A DNA stretch of 64,000 bases from Nemopilema nomurai (taxonomy: Eukaryota; Cnidaria; Scyphozoa; Rhizostomeae; Rhizostomatidae): positions 93,052 through 157,051 of the forward strand of contig ML133417.1 of the NCBI GenBank assembly GCA_003864495.1, given 5' to 3'. The first letter of the stretch is position 1. Every line of letters starts with the position of its first letter. Positions 23,101 to 34,900 of the stretch are shown in pieces. The translations under genes were made by a program, and so were the position numbers. Below the pieces are notes generated by a model. The model was not told where the DNA came from. It did no database searches and saw nothing but the letters and a program-made list of their open reading frames with translations.

Positions 23101-24900
23101 CTGCCTTTTCATCTTTGCCATCCTCTTTTTTATCCTTTCCTTTCTTCTCTTTCTCCTTATAAATTCTATGAACACGGCTGAACAGACCAAGTGCAATCAT
23201 TCTACAAGATACCAAGAACAGTTTTCCTTAGATAAAATATATAACAAGACAACACATAATGTCTTATGGTTGCCCACTAAAAATTAATTTTCTAAAAAGA
23301 TTCATTTTTGCAGGAGACTAAATATGGAGCAAGAGAGAGCTTTATAATATATATACATATATGTGTCAATAATTAACATAGAGTGCAATTTAATGGGTGC
23401 TTATAAACCAGGCACATGATTTATTGTATGTCTCAGTAAAGACTGGGGTGTGCCAAGGCATGCGTGCATGATTGTGCGCCTTAAACGGAGAGGCCTGATA
23501 TGTATATCAATGTTCAGAGAATGCTACAATTTCTCATTACAAAATTCTCACCTATCTAGCAGTACATATGTTGATTCTCTATCAGTAAATTGGATGGAAG
23601 ACTTCTTTTTCTTCCCAGTTGCCCATCCAGAATCAAGCATGAAGTCAACAACTTTAGATCCTTGAAAAAAATCAAAAGAAACCAAACATAAACATCAGAG
23701 AAGTTAAATGCAACAACTCCTTTTAACTGATATTATCATTGAACCAACAGAGATTTATATCAGACCAATTAGGGCTTGATATTAAATTAAATTTTATAGG
23801 AAATTCAAAGAAAAGTAATCAAGCAAAAGTTACATAAAAAGATTTTCACAGAAGGATAAAACAAAAATATGACTTTTTCAGGTTTACAAGCAACCATTTG
23901 ACTTAAAACAAGACAGAATAAGCATCATTAAAATGATATTACCTGTGAAATAGAATACCTCATCTCCAAACATTGAGGACTTTTTAGTCTTCAGATTCCA
24001 TCGCAAATACTTTGCCACCTCTGTTTCATCTTTGGTCAGCTTCTCTTCTGTTTCATTTGAACCCTTAAAAATTTTTAATTTTTTAAGGTAAATTTTCAAG
24101 CTATAATTATTGTCAACACATCTATTTTTGCTAAATATTGTACCTTCTACAAAGAGGAAATCCTCCAGAAGACAGCCAGAGTGGAAAGTCAGTTAATATT
24201 TTTGCCAAATTTGGGGATTTATGATCAGTGTTGGATCAAGGGCAAGGTTTCTAAACACGAGAGTTTGAACAAATCACACACCTTCCACCTAGGACCTCAC
24301 TTAGGTATGTCAACTGGAAAATTCTTAAAACAGTTCGACAATCCTTTGAAATATGATGTTTTCTCAATTTTCCAAAAATAAAACTCCTGTGTACAAATTA
24401 TTTAGGGAAATTGTTTTCGTAGTTTGAGAACATGAGCAAGCAGCATTAAAAACTGAAGTTAATCATTACAAATGTCAACTATGTTATTCTGTGAATGCCT
24501 GACTATATTCTGGTTTTGATTCAACCTAGGAAAGGAGCTTCAATTCTCGCCTATTCAGATCAGCTTCTGATTTACCTTTACAAAGTCAGGACAAAAAGTT
24601 TTAATGTTTCAATTCGAAAAACAACAGACTTGAAAATATGTAAAGTTCTTCCCGTCACGCAATATCATTCTACAGCAACAACACAAGCAAAAAGTAAAGT
24701 TCAAGTTAAATGAAGTTTTATAGCGCTAAATGTGAACAGGACGTAAAACAGTTAACAGCGCCTGTTCATTACCGAGTATTTAAAATATGTATCATATCAC
24801 CAGAGATTATCCTTTCTTAGGCCCTCAAGACATCAAAACTAGCTCTTACCTTTTTCCCTCGCCTTCTCCGTAATAACTTTTTATCCTTCTTTTCTGACAT
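20127..24900 (-). CDS. SEC62: Translocation protein SEC62
   Basis: Nine minus-strand exons give 372 residues in one frame: 24850-24900, 23943-24063, 23552-23660, 23060-23201, 22612-22674, 22135-22188, 21877-21940, 21087-21206, 20127-20521. SEC62 is the ER-membrane partner of SEC61/SEC63 for post-translational import of short precursors, and in vertebrates an ER-phagy receptor. Visible family marks are the basic N-terminus (KKLLRRRRGKK), the conserved block EVAKYLRWNLKTKKSSMFGD, the TRES-like FTDRESTYVLLDR, a Lys-rich middle, VYIWIYDPVHPNTFIMG before the first membrane span, FPLWPESFRV between the spans, and FWLLPNLTADCGPKESFIP after the second. The C-terminal tail is acidic and ends with EAWVKVNK, which fits a W-x-x-V LC3-binding motif at the place where the vertebrate protein has one. 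The small exon at 22612 uses an unusual GTTTGA donor, but its frame is intact. Length is close to the human protein. Confidence 0.95.
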
Positions 24901-25918
24901 ACTTAAAATGTGTTACATCAATAACAATTAGTTAAAGGTACGATAGATGCACCCACAAGAATAAAAATGTTAATTTTGGTTGCTTGTGCCACGATAGATT
25001 TACTCTGACCTGCAAAATCTTTGATCAGGCTTTTTTCTCCTCCGCAGGGACAATGGAATATGTTCCTATTGCTTCACGTTCCAGAGAAAAACTTCGCAAT
25101 TTTCCTCTCAGATTTTCTAAATCCCCTATTTATTTGATACTAAATAGATTGACTGGAGCATTTGCATAACATATCATGACCAGGTCATGATGCTGTGAGA
25201 AGTTCAGCATTTATAATGAGGGACGACCGGCAACTTTTGGTTTATTTTCAATGAAAATTGAGACCTAGGCTGCATAACACCATAGACTATATGAAGAAGC
25301 ACCTAATTATGTACCAGTTGCAAAATATTGTTTAGCTTTGTATATTTTTGACCATGTATTTAATATGCTACATGTGGTCAATGCGACAAACTCCCCCTTT
25401 GAATGTTACTCGTCCAAAAATAATTGTATAAATTGCAGACCTCCATTGCATGAAACCTTGCCTCGGTTTCAAATTACTGGCGCGAAAACCAAAATGACGA
25501 ATACAATGTTTACCAAAGCAAAATTCGATACACGAAGACAAACTAAAGATATTTTCTGTAAGTAGCCATTTTGTACAGTTACTAGTTACTAAAAAATTAA
25601 TGCCCTCTTTAAAAGAATGTGAAAACCGGAGTTCTGTTCTCGATACCTGGAGAGAAATGGGGTGGATTTATTTCCCGAGCTCCTGAGTGTCATATTTTAT
25701 AATGCTTCACTTCACTCTCGGCTGCTTCATCATTGGTAATTGAGTACTTTCAAACTTAAAAGCTGTTTTGCATGAAAAGTTTGTACCTATAGTCTGTCTT
25801 TGAATTCATTTCACTTTTATTATATCCTCGAAAAACGGGAGTAATAATGCAAAGCGTATCTAAGGCATTTCGAGTACTCTCCGTTATACTGACGTGTTTT
25901 CTTTACAGTTGAATAAAA
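24901..25918. promoter_or_regulatory. Shared divergent promoter region
   Basis: About 1 kb separates the start codons of SEC62 (minus) and the SIX6OS1-like gene (plus), so both promoters lie here. An acceptor-like tttctttacag at about 25908 directly before the plus-strand start suggests that the gene also has a non-coding first exon here. I cannot assign specific factor sites. Confidence 0.45.
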
Positions 25919-28900
25919 ATGGACGCAACGTCGATTTCTGGTTTGGAAAAACTGATAAAAGACGCCGGTATGATTACTGAAACACAATTGCTTTTCAATT
26001 ACAGAGCCAGTGACAGCTAAAAAGGTTTTCTTTATAATGGGTATACGGGAGAGGTGGGCCGAATATAGGGGAGCATGTATTAACCCTTTTCTGTTTCGGA
26101 ATATGGAGCTATTCTTCAAGCTTAATTGTTATTCTTATCATTCTAATATTAGAATATGCCATGTAAAAATTTTCAGAGTATATATAATAGGCTTTGTTAG
26201 ACACTTTCTGTTGTCAACAGCTAGCCAGAATGAATATTCTCCCTTGCCTACATTTTGCATCCTTCTGTAATGACATGAACAGCTCAGCCATATGCAATTT
26301 CTTCTTGCATTTTTAAACATGCTTAAAAAGCGCTAGTTACTTTTTGAATCTTTGAAAAAGAGAAACTTGCAATTAAAATTTACTCGTTAAATGAACATTT
26401 ATTTTGTCAACAAGGCATAAAATTCTTAAGCTAAGGTCATGTCTCGATTTGCGTCATCTCATCCGCTTTTCCTCCATGCCAGAGTACGAAAACTCAAGAC
26501 TGTTGAGTCAAGTGGAAGAAGAGAAGCAAATCACCGCTGGTTGGTGAAATATTTTATGATTAATAACATTCTACAACAATAATACCTAGTCTGTACGCAG
26601 ATAGTAGATATGCTATCATTTTTTGCTCATTGTGGAGAGAGCTTATACTAAGTCTTGACACAACACTTTGCTAGAAACTATTTTGCATTGGGCTTTGAAA
26701 TCAAATGCTCTTGGACCCAGAGAAAAGTCCCTCTGCTACCTAGCAAAAATTCTTAAGGGTCAATTAATTTATAGCAAGACTATTGTTTTTAGATTTTGGT
26801 GAAACTTCAGCAGATAATCGGGTAGCATTGAGTGGCAGAATTACTATATTTTTCAAGTGATACTTACTTCTTGTTAGGTTTGAAAAAACAAAAGATGACT
26901 TGATGTCAGTTAAATGCAGAAATTAATTCTACGTTCATTTACCTCTCAAATTTTTGATTTATTTAGATTATTGGAAAACATAAGTCTTGTTCCGTTTCTA
27001 GAACAATGAGAAAATTATTTAAAGAAATTTATTTATCAATGTCTCTTTTAGACTTCGATGCGAGAATCATTGCCCAGAATGAAGCTGTGGCTACCTTAGA
27101 AAAGACGATTTGTAAGCTACAAGAAGAAGCCGAAACATTGAACTCTCAAATCAAACAGAACAAAGAAGTTGCTGACAGGTAAAATGTATTCAAAATATGT
27201 CAGAAATGAGAAGAATTTTTATGACAATCATTTATCTGTTCAAATTATTCAGTGCTTTGAAAAAGGTTTAAAAACCAGCATGCCTAAAAAGCATCTACAA
27301 TTTGAAGCACGTTCCAATGCAGACTCATGATATTAGTGAAGGAAAAAATCAATAGATCAATGGTCATCATGCGTATACCTAGACATATAGACCATACACT
27401 CAAGCTACTGTTGAATTAATTCAAGTTGGAATCTCTAGAGTAGACTTCGGATAAACTGAGCAGTGGATCTTCTGAGCAACTGCTTCTTGAATCATGTACA
27501 ATCATATTTTAATCGCTTAGAATTCAATGATTTGCAGTCGAGCAGAAAAGCAAAAAGTTCAAATGATGAATATGAGATTGTGTTCTTTGTTCTATTCTGG
27601 AATCAAGCCTACGAATAATTTCTCTTTTTAGTTTTCGAAAGTCCTCCTACCCAATAGAAAGTCACATTGAGCTGATACAAAGGGAACTCTGGGACATTTC
27701 GAAGAAGAATGAAGAGCAAAGGTAATCATTTCTGCAACATCTTCCAGGGAATACTTCAATATGATAGGGTTAGGTAGGGTTTCCCTCAGTGATAACCTAT
27801 TCCCGCTTGTTTTTCTGTTGCCAATTTATTCACGTACTTGCAAACTTTGCCTGAACATGTGCAGATCCCCTCGTCTCCATTCTCCTCTTGGCATTAATTT
27901 GCTTTGGCTCAGCAGTTCTAATCTTTTATTGCAAGAAATAATTAAGTTTGACTTTCTGTCACACGGATATCACCTTCTTTTCTAAACTAATCTTGTGCAC
28001 TTTAATTTTGGCTACCTTCTCCTATAGCAACTTACTCTTTTGAATAAGTTTGATAGTAGCTATTTATGAAGACGATTTGTGTCAAGAGAAGTTAGAAATA
28101 TGCTTCGTGGAGAAGAAAAGGTGGATAAGAATATTTCCCTTATAAATATGTGATTATCTTCACCATCCATTCACTCTTAGTAACCACCAGAAAGAAGAGC
28201 TAGAAAGCTATACAGCTAAATGGCAATCCTACCAGAAAACTTGGGAAAGCCAGGAAATCGCTAAGGAGGTTTTGCAAACGAGAAAAGAGGCAGATGACAT
28301 GGATCGTGAGAGTAAGTCATCTCAAACCTTTTTAGAAACAGTAGATTTCTTATGAATATAAGAAGCTTTTCATTGAAATGCTAGTAAATGAAGTGTAGAT
28401 GTACTGCCTTTTTGTCAATTTTTCAGTCAACCAAAGTGATAAAGGGAAAACCTCTTCAAGCAGCCTTATTTTTCATTAATTATCTTGTCTTCTGCTTTAA
28501 AAATCTGTAGGCATTGTAAAGCTTTTAAAGAAACAATATCTTGTGTAAACAAATATGAGCGCATTTCTTCCCACTAGCTTTTTTAGAAAACGACCTTGAA
28601 GGAGATCAAACAGCCTATCTAGAATTCAGAGTCAATTTCTCAAACTTCACTGCAGCATGGTTCCAAACGCTTTCTGATCCAATTTAGACCAGCATCTGAA
28701 AAATCTTTATCGTATCAAGATCGCTAGAACTGTAAACCGCCCCCATAAGGATCCTCCGATAACTTCTGGTGAAAGCACAAGCTGACTTTGAAAACAAGAT
28801 CAATACCAAAGACCAAGATCCCTGCAGCTATGATTAAGAGACGAAAGTGAAGCTCATGGTATCAAGCTCTCTGCTCTAGATTCATTTTCAGTATCTAAAT

Positions 28901-31900
28901 CATGTTTTCTATCTACTAGTGCGCGAAATATCAGACAGAGTTGAAGAAATGCGGATGAGCATTGAGGAAGAAAGGAAAAAACGAGGTTAGTGTGGTTTCT
29001 AAGTATACTTGCTACAGGCTCATAAAATGGGACATTTGCTGTATTGTCAAGGTGTATTTGCATGGGATCCTTATACTCATGAATTACAAAACTGAGAAGT
29101 ATCAATGCAACAGTATCGTATACACCCTCTTATCGTATACACACTCTCTCAATGTTTACACAAACTCGTCTTTTTCTTACTATTTTAATCATTACTAACC
29201 ACTATTAATTATTAACTACTATTAATTGCTAGTTAAGTAGAAAAGGTAGTTTAATCTAGCTTTAAAGAACATCTCTTTGCATTATGCTGCTTCATTATTC
29301 AAATTTTGCTTGAGATTTCAAGAAAAATGGCAAAGAGAAGATGACTGAAATGATATTGGAAATGTATCCTTTGTTAGCCCCTAAAATCTTTTATCTTTCA
29401 AATAGTATCTTCTGGTCGTATTTATCTTTCTTTATGTTTCATATTATCTACGTCTCTTGAACATTTCGAACTTTCTGGCCTAACTTTGAAGCCCTCCATC
29501 AGCAAAGAATGTCGGTTTTGTATAATATTTGAGTAATCTGACTGCATTTTGAATCGCATGTGCTATGACTTGGATTAGAGCTGAGTAGAAAAAACCATGA
29601 AGAAAATATAACATACGTACAATAGAATATGCTACATAAACTATTCACAAACAGCTTGACAGTGTCAAGCAGTATCAAAACAGAGAGCTCCATTGGACAT
29701 ATGATATCATTTGTATCAAACAAAAACCAAGCAGTATCAAATTAGATGAAACAGTATCAACAAGTTACAAATGATACCAAGCAGAACCTGTGAAATGCAA
29801 AGAGAGACAATGAGTTGGGAACTATAAACGTAGCATGATTGCAAAGATATCCAAGAAGCGTAGAAAGCCAAGCTTACAGCACGAAATGTACAATAGAAAT
29901 AAAGAGAGCAAATCAAATAAAGCTAATGACTCATCTTATTGTAATGGGATGAAGTAGATGTCCTGTCCTGCTCTATGGTGCAGTCTACGTTAGAGCCCAG
30001 ACTCCAGTAACATAATCTACCAATCAGCGTCATGTAGTGGCACACTAAAAACTTAAGTGACCCCTCTTCGTGGTAAAACATTCGTCACTTGCCAATTAGT
30101 CCTTCTTCAAAACACAAAAAGAATTTTCTTAACAAAATACAGGGCTAGAGCTAAAGTTGAATCACTAAGGATCCAGAATTTGATCGAAGCGAATAAGCAA
30201 CATGAAGAAGAAATTTCAAGCAAGAGAATCGAACTGCAAAGCTTAGTTGACCTGGCTATAAGGAAGAAGCAGAATTTAAAGCAAGGTATGCTATTCACAA
30301 CCAACTATGTGCATAAGTATCAAATAGTCAGTGTTTCGATACACTTACCAGCCATGCCTGACCAAGGGAGTTTTCTTGAATATATAAGCTGCTATTTAGA
30401 CTAATGTCCAAAACATCATTTCCTGCCTTTTTTAGTATTGGAACTGCCTTTTTTAATCAAGGAACACATTGATCATTATCAATGGATTATTGAAACTGGA
30501 GTAGAAACAAATTTTTCTAATACTCTTCAATTTTAGAAGAAGTGATGCAATTACCCACGATAAGGAATTGCTTGCGATCATACTCTATTACTCCTCAATA
30601 TTCTGAATATATATTAAAATGAAACAGTATTCAAAGCATTCAAATTATTAGTTTAGTAATTAGCTGCTCTTTCGTACAAGCAACCTTGTACCGTTTTAAG
30701 AACTTCGAACTTACTTGAAGCATTTAGAGCCACGAAAAAGTCTGTAGATATGTAGATGATAGTCGCTTGGTATTCTTGCTTGTAGCGGAGAAAAGACAAC
30801 TTCAAGATGCCATGGTTATCAAAGAAGCAGCAGTTACTACGGAGCAGAGTTCAAAGACAGATAATACTTGTATTAGTAAGATGCTTGATCAGACAATGCA
30901 AGATTCAAAAGTTGCTAAAAATGACCAGCAACGCATTCCTGACAAGAAGACAGTGACAGAGCCAGCAAACAGCAAGTGTAACAGATTCGCGCAGTTAGCC
31001 ATGCCATCGATGCCTAGAATTCTGGCGCCAAACAAAAGCAGTTCTGGAAAAGGTAAGCAACAGGCAGATTAGCAGATATAACAATACTAGCTTTCATTTT
31101 AAAGATTATTTCCAACTCTAGGCTGCTTGATGGCGATTGCTGAAGTTAGCACGCCTTGCTTAAATAGTCCGATATCTAAGAGGATACAGCAGAGCATTAT
31201 AGGAGAAGTTGTCTTAGTAGTTTTTCTAAAATAGCTTAAGGTGGTTATCTAGGTTTTTGAACATGAAAGTCAGTTTTTCAAAAGTTTTGAGTTTTTTGCT
31301 TCAGAAGGTAAAAAAACTATCGAACTTTATTGTCACACTTGTATTTTGCCAGTTTAAACTCTTATTTAGCCATAAAATAAAATTTTGTGAGGGCACATGG
31401 AAATTTTTTTGCTTAGCAACCATGTTTAGTTGGTTGCTAGGGGGTTTTCTTGACTGCGGAACCCCACATTATTTTTTCAAGCCACCCATATATTACCTTG
31501 TGTTCATTGAACTGAATTCAATTGGTGCTAATTGTTAGTTCTGACATGAAGTAATTGTGAACACGAAATGTAAAACCGCGTGTATCCTGTAGAATCGGTT
31601 GAGAGAACAAGACCAAGGTTTAAATTTCAAATTACCAATATTGTTAAATATGGTTGGTAAGAAAACTAGTTCGAAGTACCGTAAAAAGCGGAGAGGATTT
31701 GCTGGTCAAAGAAGGCAAGAAATTGATAGGGAAGATAATCGCGAGAGCAGGAATGAAAGCATGACATCTGATGTAGGCCCATCCACTTCGACTCCCGTTA
31801 AGACAGCTGACGAAGGAAACCGATCTCTTGAAAAGATCTCAAGAAACTGTCCTATTCTTGAAAAAGAGAGAAGCCAGGTTCTAACGAGGAAAAGGGCAAG

Positions 31901-34900
31901 ATCACTTGGGTTAGAATCGATATCAATGAAAAGACGAAAAATGGTTCATGACAAATTTCATATCCAAGACGCACATGGCTTCAAACTCATGAAAGCAAAC
32001 AAGTTGCAACATGCCCTCTCCCAAGCAGCAATCTGTGGCTCTTGTAAAAGTCCCAAAGGCAAGCTTATTCTCTTACAAGCTGATGGCAAACGAGTAGGTC
32101 TGGATGAAGAGCTTATTCTTAAATGTACAAATTGCCAAGAGGCTACACTTTTTCACACAAGCCCAAGAATGAAAACTTCCATTGGAAAGTCCTCAGAAGT
32201 AAACTTCAGGTGTGTTCAAGCTGGTATCGAGACTGGTCTTGGGCTGACAAATTTGCAAAAGCTTTGCACTGCTTTTGACCTTCCGTTACCACTATCACAT
32301 TCAGCATATAATGATTTGATGAAAAAGTGTGAACTTTGCTATTCAAATGAGGCTGATGCATCTCTCAAAAAAGCTGCACTGAATCTCAAGAATATTGTAA
32401 AAGAGAAAGATCCCAACTGCAAAGATTTGGACCCTCTTTCGGACATATTTGAGGTCAGTGTTTCTGTTGATGGCACTTGGCAAAAGCGATATGGATACTC
32501 ATCACTTCATGGTGTTGTCTTTGTGGTCGCCATTGATACTGGGGAAGTACTAGATTATGAAATAAGGTCGAAAGTGTGCTTCCAATGCAAGTCAAAAGAG
32601 CACAAAAAAGCATCAGCAGAGTATCAAACATGGTGGGAAAGTCATAGGCCAGTTTGTGAGATAAACCATTACGGTTCTGCTGAATCAATGGAAAAGGATG
32701 CTGCAGTGAAAATGTTTCTGCGGTCAATTGCAAAGCACAATTTGAAGTACACAACATATGTTGGAGATGGAGATTCATCTTCATATGGAGTTGTGGCTGA
32801 TGCTGTGTTCCAAAAATATGGCCCTGAATATTTGATTTTGAAGGAGGATTGTATTGGTCATATACAGAAAAGGATGGGGAATGGCTTGAGGTCATATAAG
32901 AAAGGTGCCAAAGGTTTGAAGCTGGCTGACGGTGGCAATGTTGGTGGGAGAGGGAGGCTGACTGATGTTGTCATTGATTCCTTTCAGAATTATTATGGTT
33001 ATGCCATAAGAGCAAACACAAATAATTTGGAAAAAATGCAAAATGCAGTGTGGGCTATCTATTTTCACTCAATAGAAGGAAGTGGAGAAACCCTTGAAGA
33101 GCAGCACAAATATTGTCCAAAGGGAAGAGACAGCTGGTGCAAATATCAAAAGGACATTTTGCTGAACACAAAGAGCTATGACAGAGCTAAATGCCTACCT
33201 TCTGTTTTTAGAAAGGAATTGCATCCAATCTTCAAAAGACTATCAAGTGAAAGTCTGCTTCGCCGCTGCTTAAGAGGACTAACACAAAATCAAAATGAGT
33301 CTCTTAATAACGTGTTATGGCAGAAATGCCCAAAGAGAGTTTTTTGTGGCAGAAGAAGGTTAGAGACAGCAACAGCAGCTGCTGTTTTACAATGGAACAA
33401 AGGTTCTGGTGCAGTTTCAGATGTACTCAACAGCTTTGGAATCAATGATGCAGGTGTCAACACACTAAGAGGTTGTCGCTGGCTCAATAACCAACGATTG
33501 ATCAATGCTGCGCAGAAGTGTAAAAGGAAATACCAAAATCAGAGAAGACTTTTAAGAAGAAAAAGAAAGGAATGTACAAAAACAGGGCAAGATTACTTGG
33601 CTGGTGGATTTAGCATCCACAAAGTTCCTGATTGTCCAGAAAACAAGAAAAAGGCCCCAAAGAACAAACCCGCATTAACTGGAGATACAGGCATAACGTT
33701 TGTAAATGAAAAAAATATCCCTTTGGTTGTTGAACATGCCAACAGGCCAAAAAAGGACAAAAAGTAGGACATCAGGTTTTAAATTGTCTTTTTTAGAAGT
33801 GGGGCACAATTTAAAGCATATCAGGTATGATAAAAAGCTAAGTTCTGTTGTATAAATAACAATAATCATAAAAAGTAGTTTTTGAAACTTTCAATGCCGT
33901 TTTTAAAATTAGCCATTTTTAACTTTAAGAAAAGATATCTCTGTGACTATGTGAGATAATTGACTCAAATTTTCTATGATACATTATTTTGAGGTTCTCA
34001 TTAGAATAAGCAGACAAAATTTTGATACCACATGTACCTCGTGATCTACCTGGAAAAAAGACTTTTTCGGGGTTTCCATGGCAACCGTTACCTGGAGGAG
34101 AAATTTCTCTGCTCATTCAGATAACATTATCTTGGCAAGTTGTTTGGTACCTTGTTTGTTGAAATACAACATCCTGTTTGTTTCAAATCCTTTCTCAAAG
34201 TTAAAGCACTGTTCCGGCAAACTGGTCTGTAAAATATAGACTAGTCACGTGATTTTCAAATTTATTTGGAAAATATTTTTGTAGGTTATTGATAAATGTT
34301 TTTGAAAAGTTTCAGACCTGTGCGCCTTGTCATTATTGAAATATTCAACTCTGTGTGCAGGAGACATGATTTGTGATCAAAACCTAGATAACCACCTTAA
34401 ATTGTCTGAAGTCTTATGTATGACTTTTTGGGAACTGATTTTGTATATCGTGGTAGTATTTTAAGTTCTTAAATTCAATTTTTTGAATCATTCAAAGCGT
34501 TGCTGACATACGCTATATGGACAATCTAATCAAAGAAACAGTAATTTTTGGAAGCTTTCGTTCTAATTATCAGCTACAATTTAAAAGTTATTGTTTGCCT
34601 TCAATCGCATTTTTTAAGTTAATTCATTGCATTCTGAAACAATCTTTTCCTTTGTCTTGCTTATAAGCAAATGTCAGCGAACATTCCCAATCAGAGGCCA
34701 ACACTCCGAGTATACAGCCCTTCAACCTATCGATGCCAGTGCGGAAGAGTTATTCTTTGCTGGATGAAAAAGCCAGGTCACTCAAGATTCCCATGATGTC
34801 ATTCAACCTGCCGAGACCAAGTGCCAACTCTGAAGGGCACCGGGCCAACACTGCAACCCAAAAGGACGAAAAGGCACCACTTGTCAGTGATAGGTGCCTA

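Larger units (their letters stand above)
31240..34396 (+). mobile_element. Mutator-domain DNA transposon, complete-looking, flanked by TTAA
   Basis: The 3157-bp element starts GGTGGTTATCTAGGTTTT (31240-31257) and ends with the exact reverse complement (34379-34396). TTAA lies directly outside both ends (31236-31239, 34397-34400). One full-length transposase gene sits inside, in the same orientation as the host intron. Perfect 18-bp termini and an open transposase frame point to recent insertion. TTAA is a palindrome, so it can be read as a 4-bp target duplication or as 4 more bases of terminal repeat. Classical Mutator elements make 8-10 bp duplications, which I do not see clearly here. Confidence 0.85.

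Noticed and set aside
28920..28985. Coiled-coil exon candidate with good AG and GTTAGT borders in the SIX6OS1-like gene
   Set aside because: It enters and leaves in phase 1, so it cannot join 28659 (phase 2) or 30143 (needs phase 2). It may be an alternative exon, but the consistent model omits it.
32455..32895. Minus-strand frame inside the transposase gene
   Set aside because: Antisense shadow of the conserved catalytic region.
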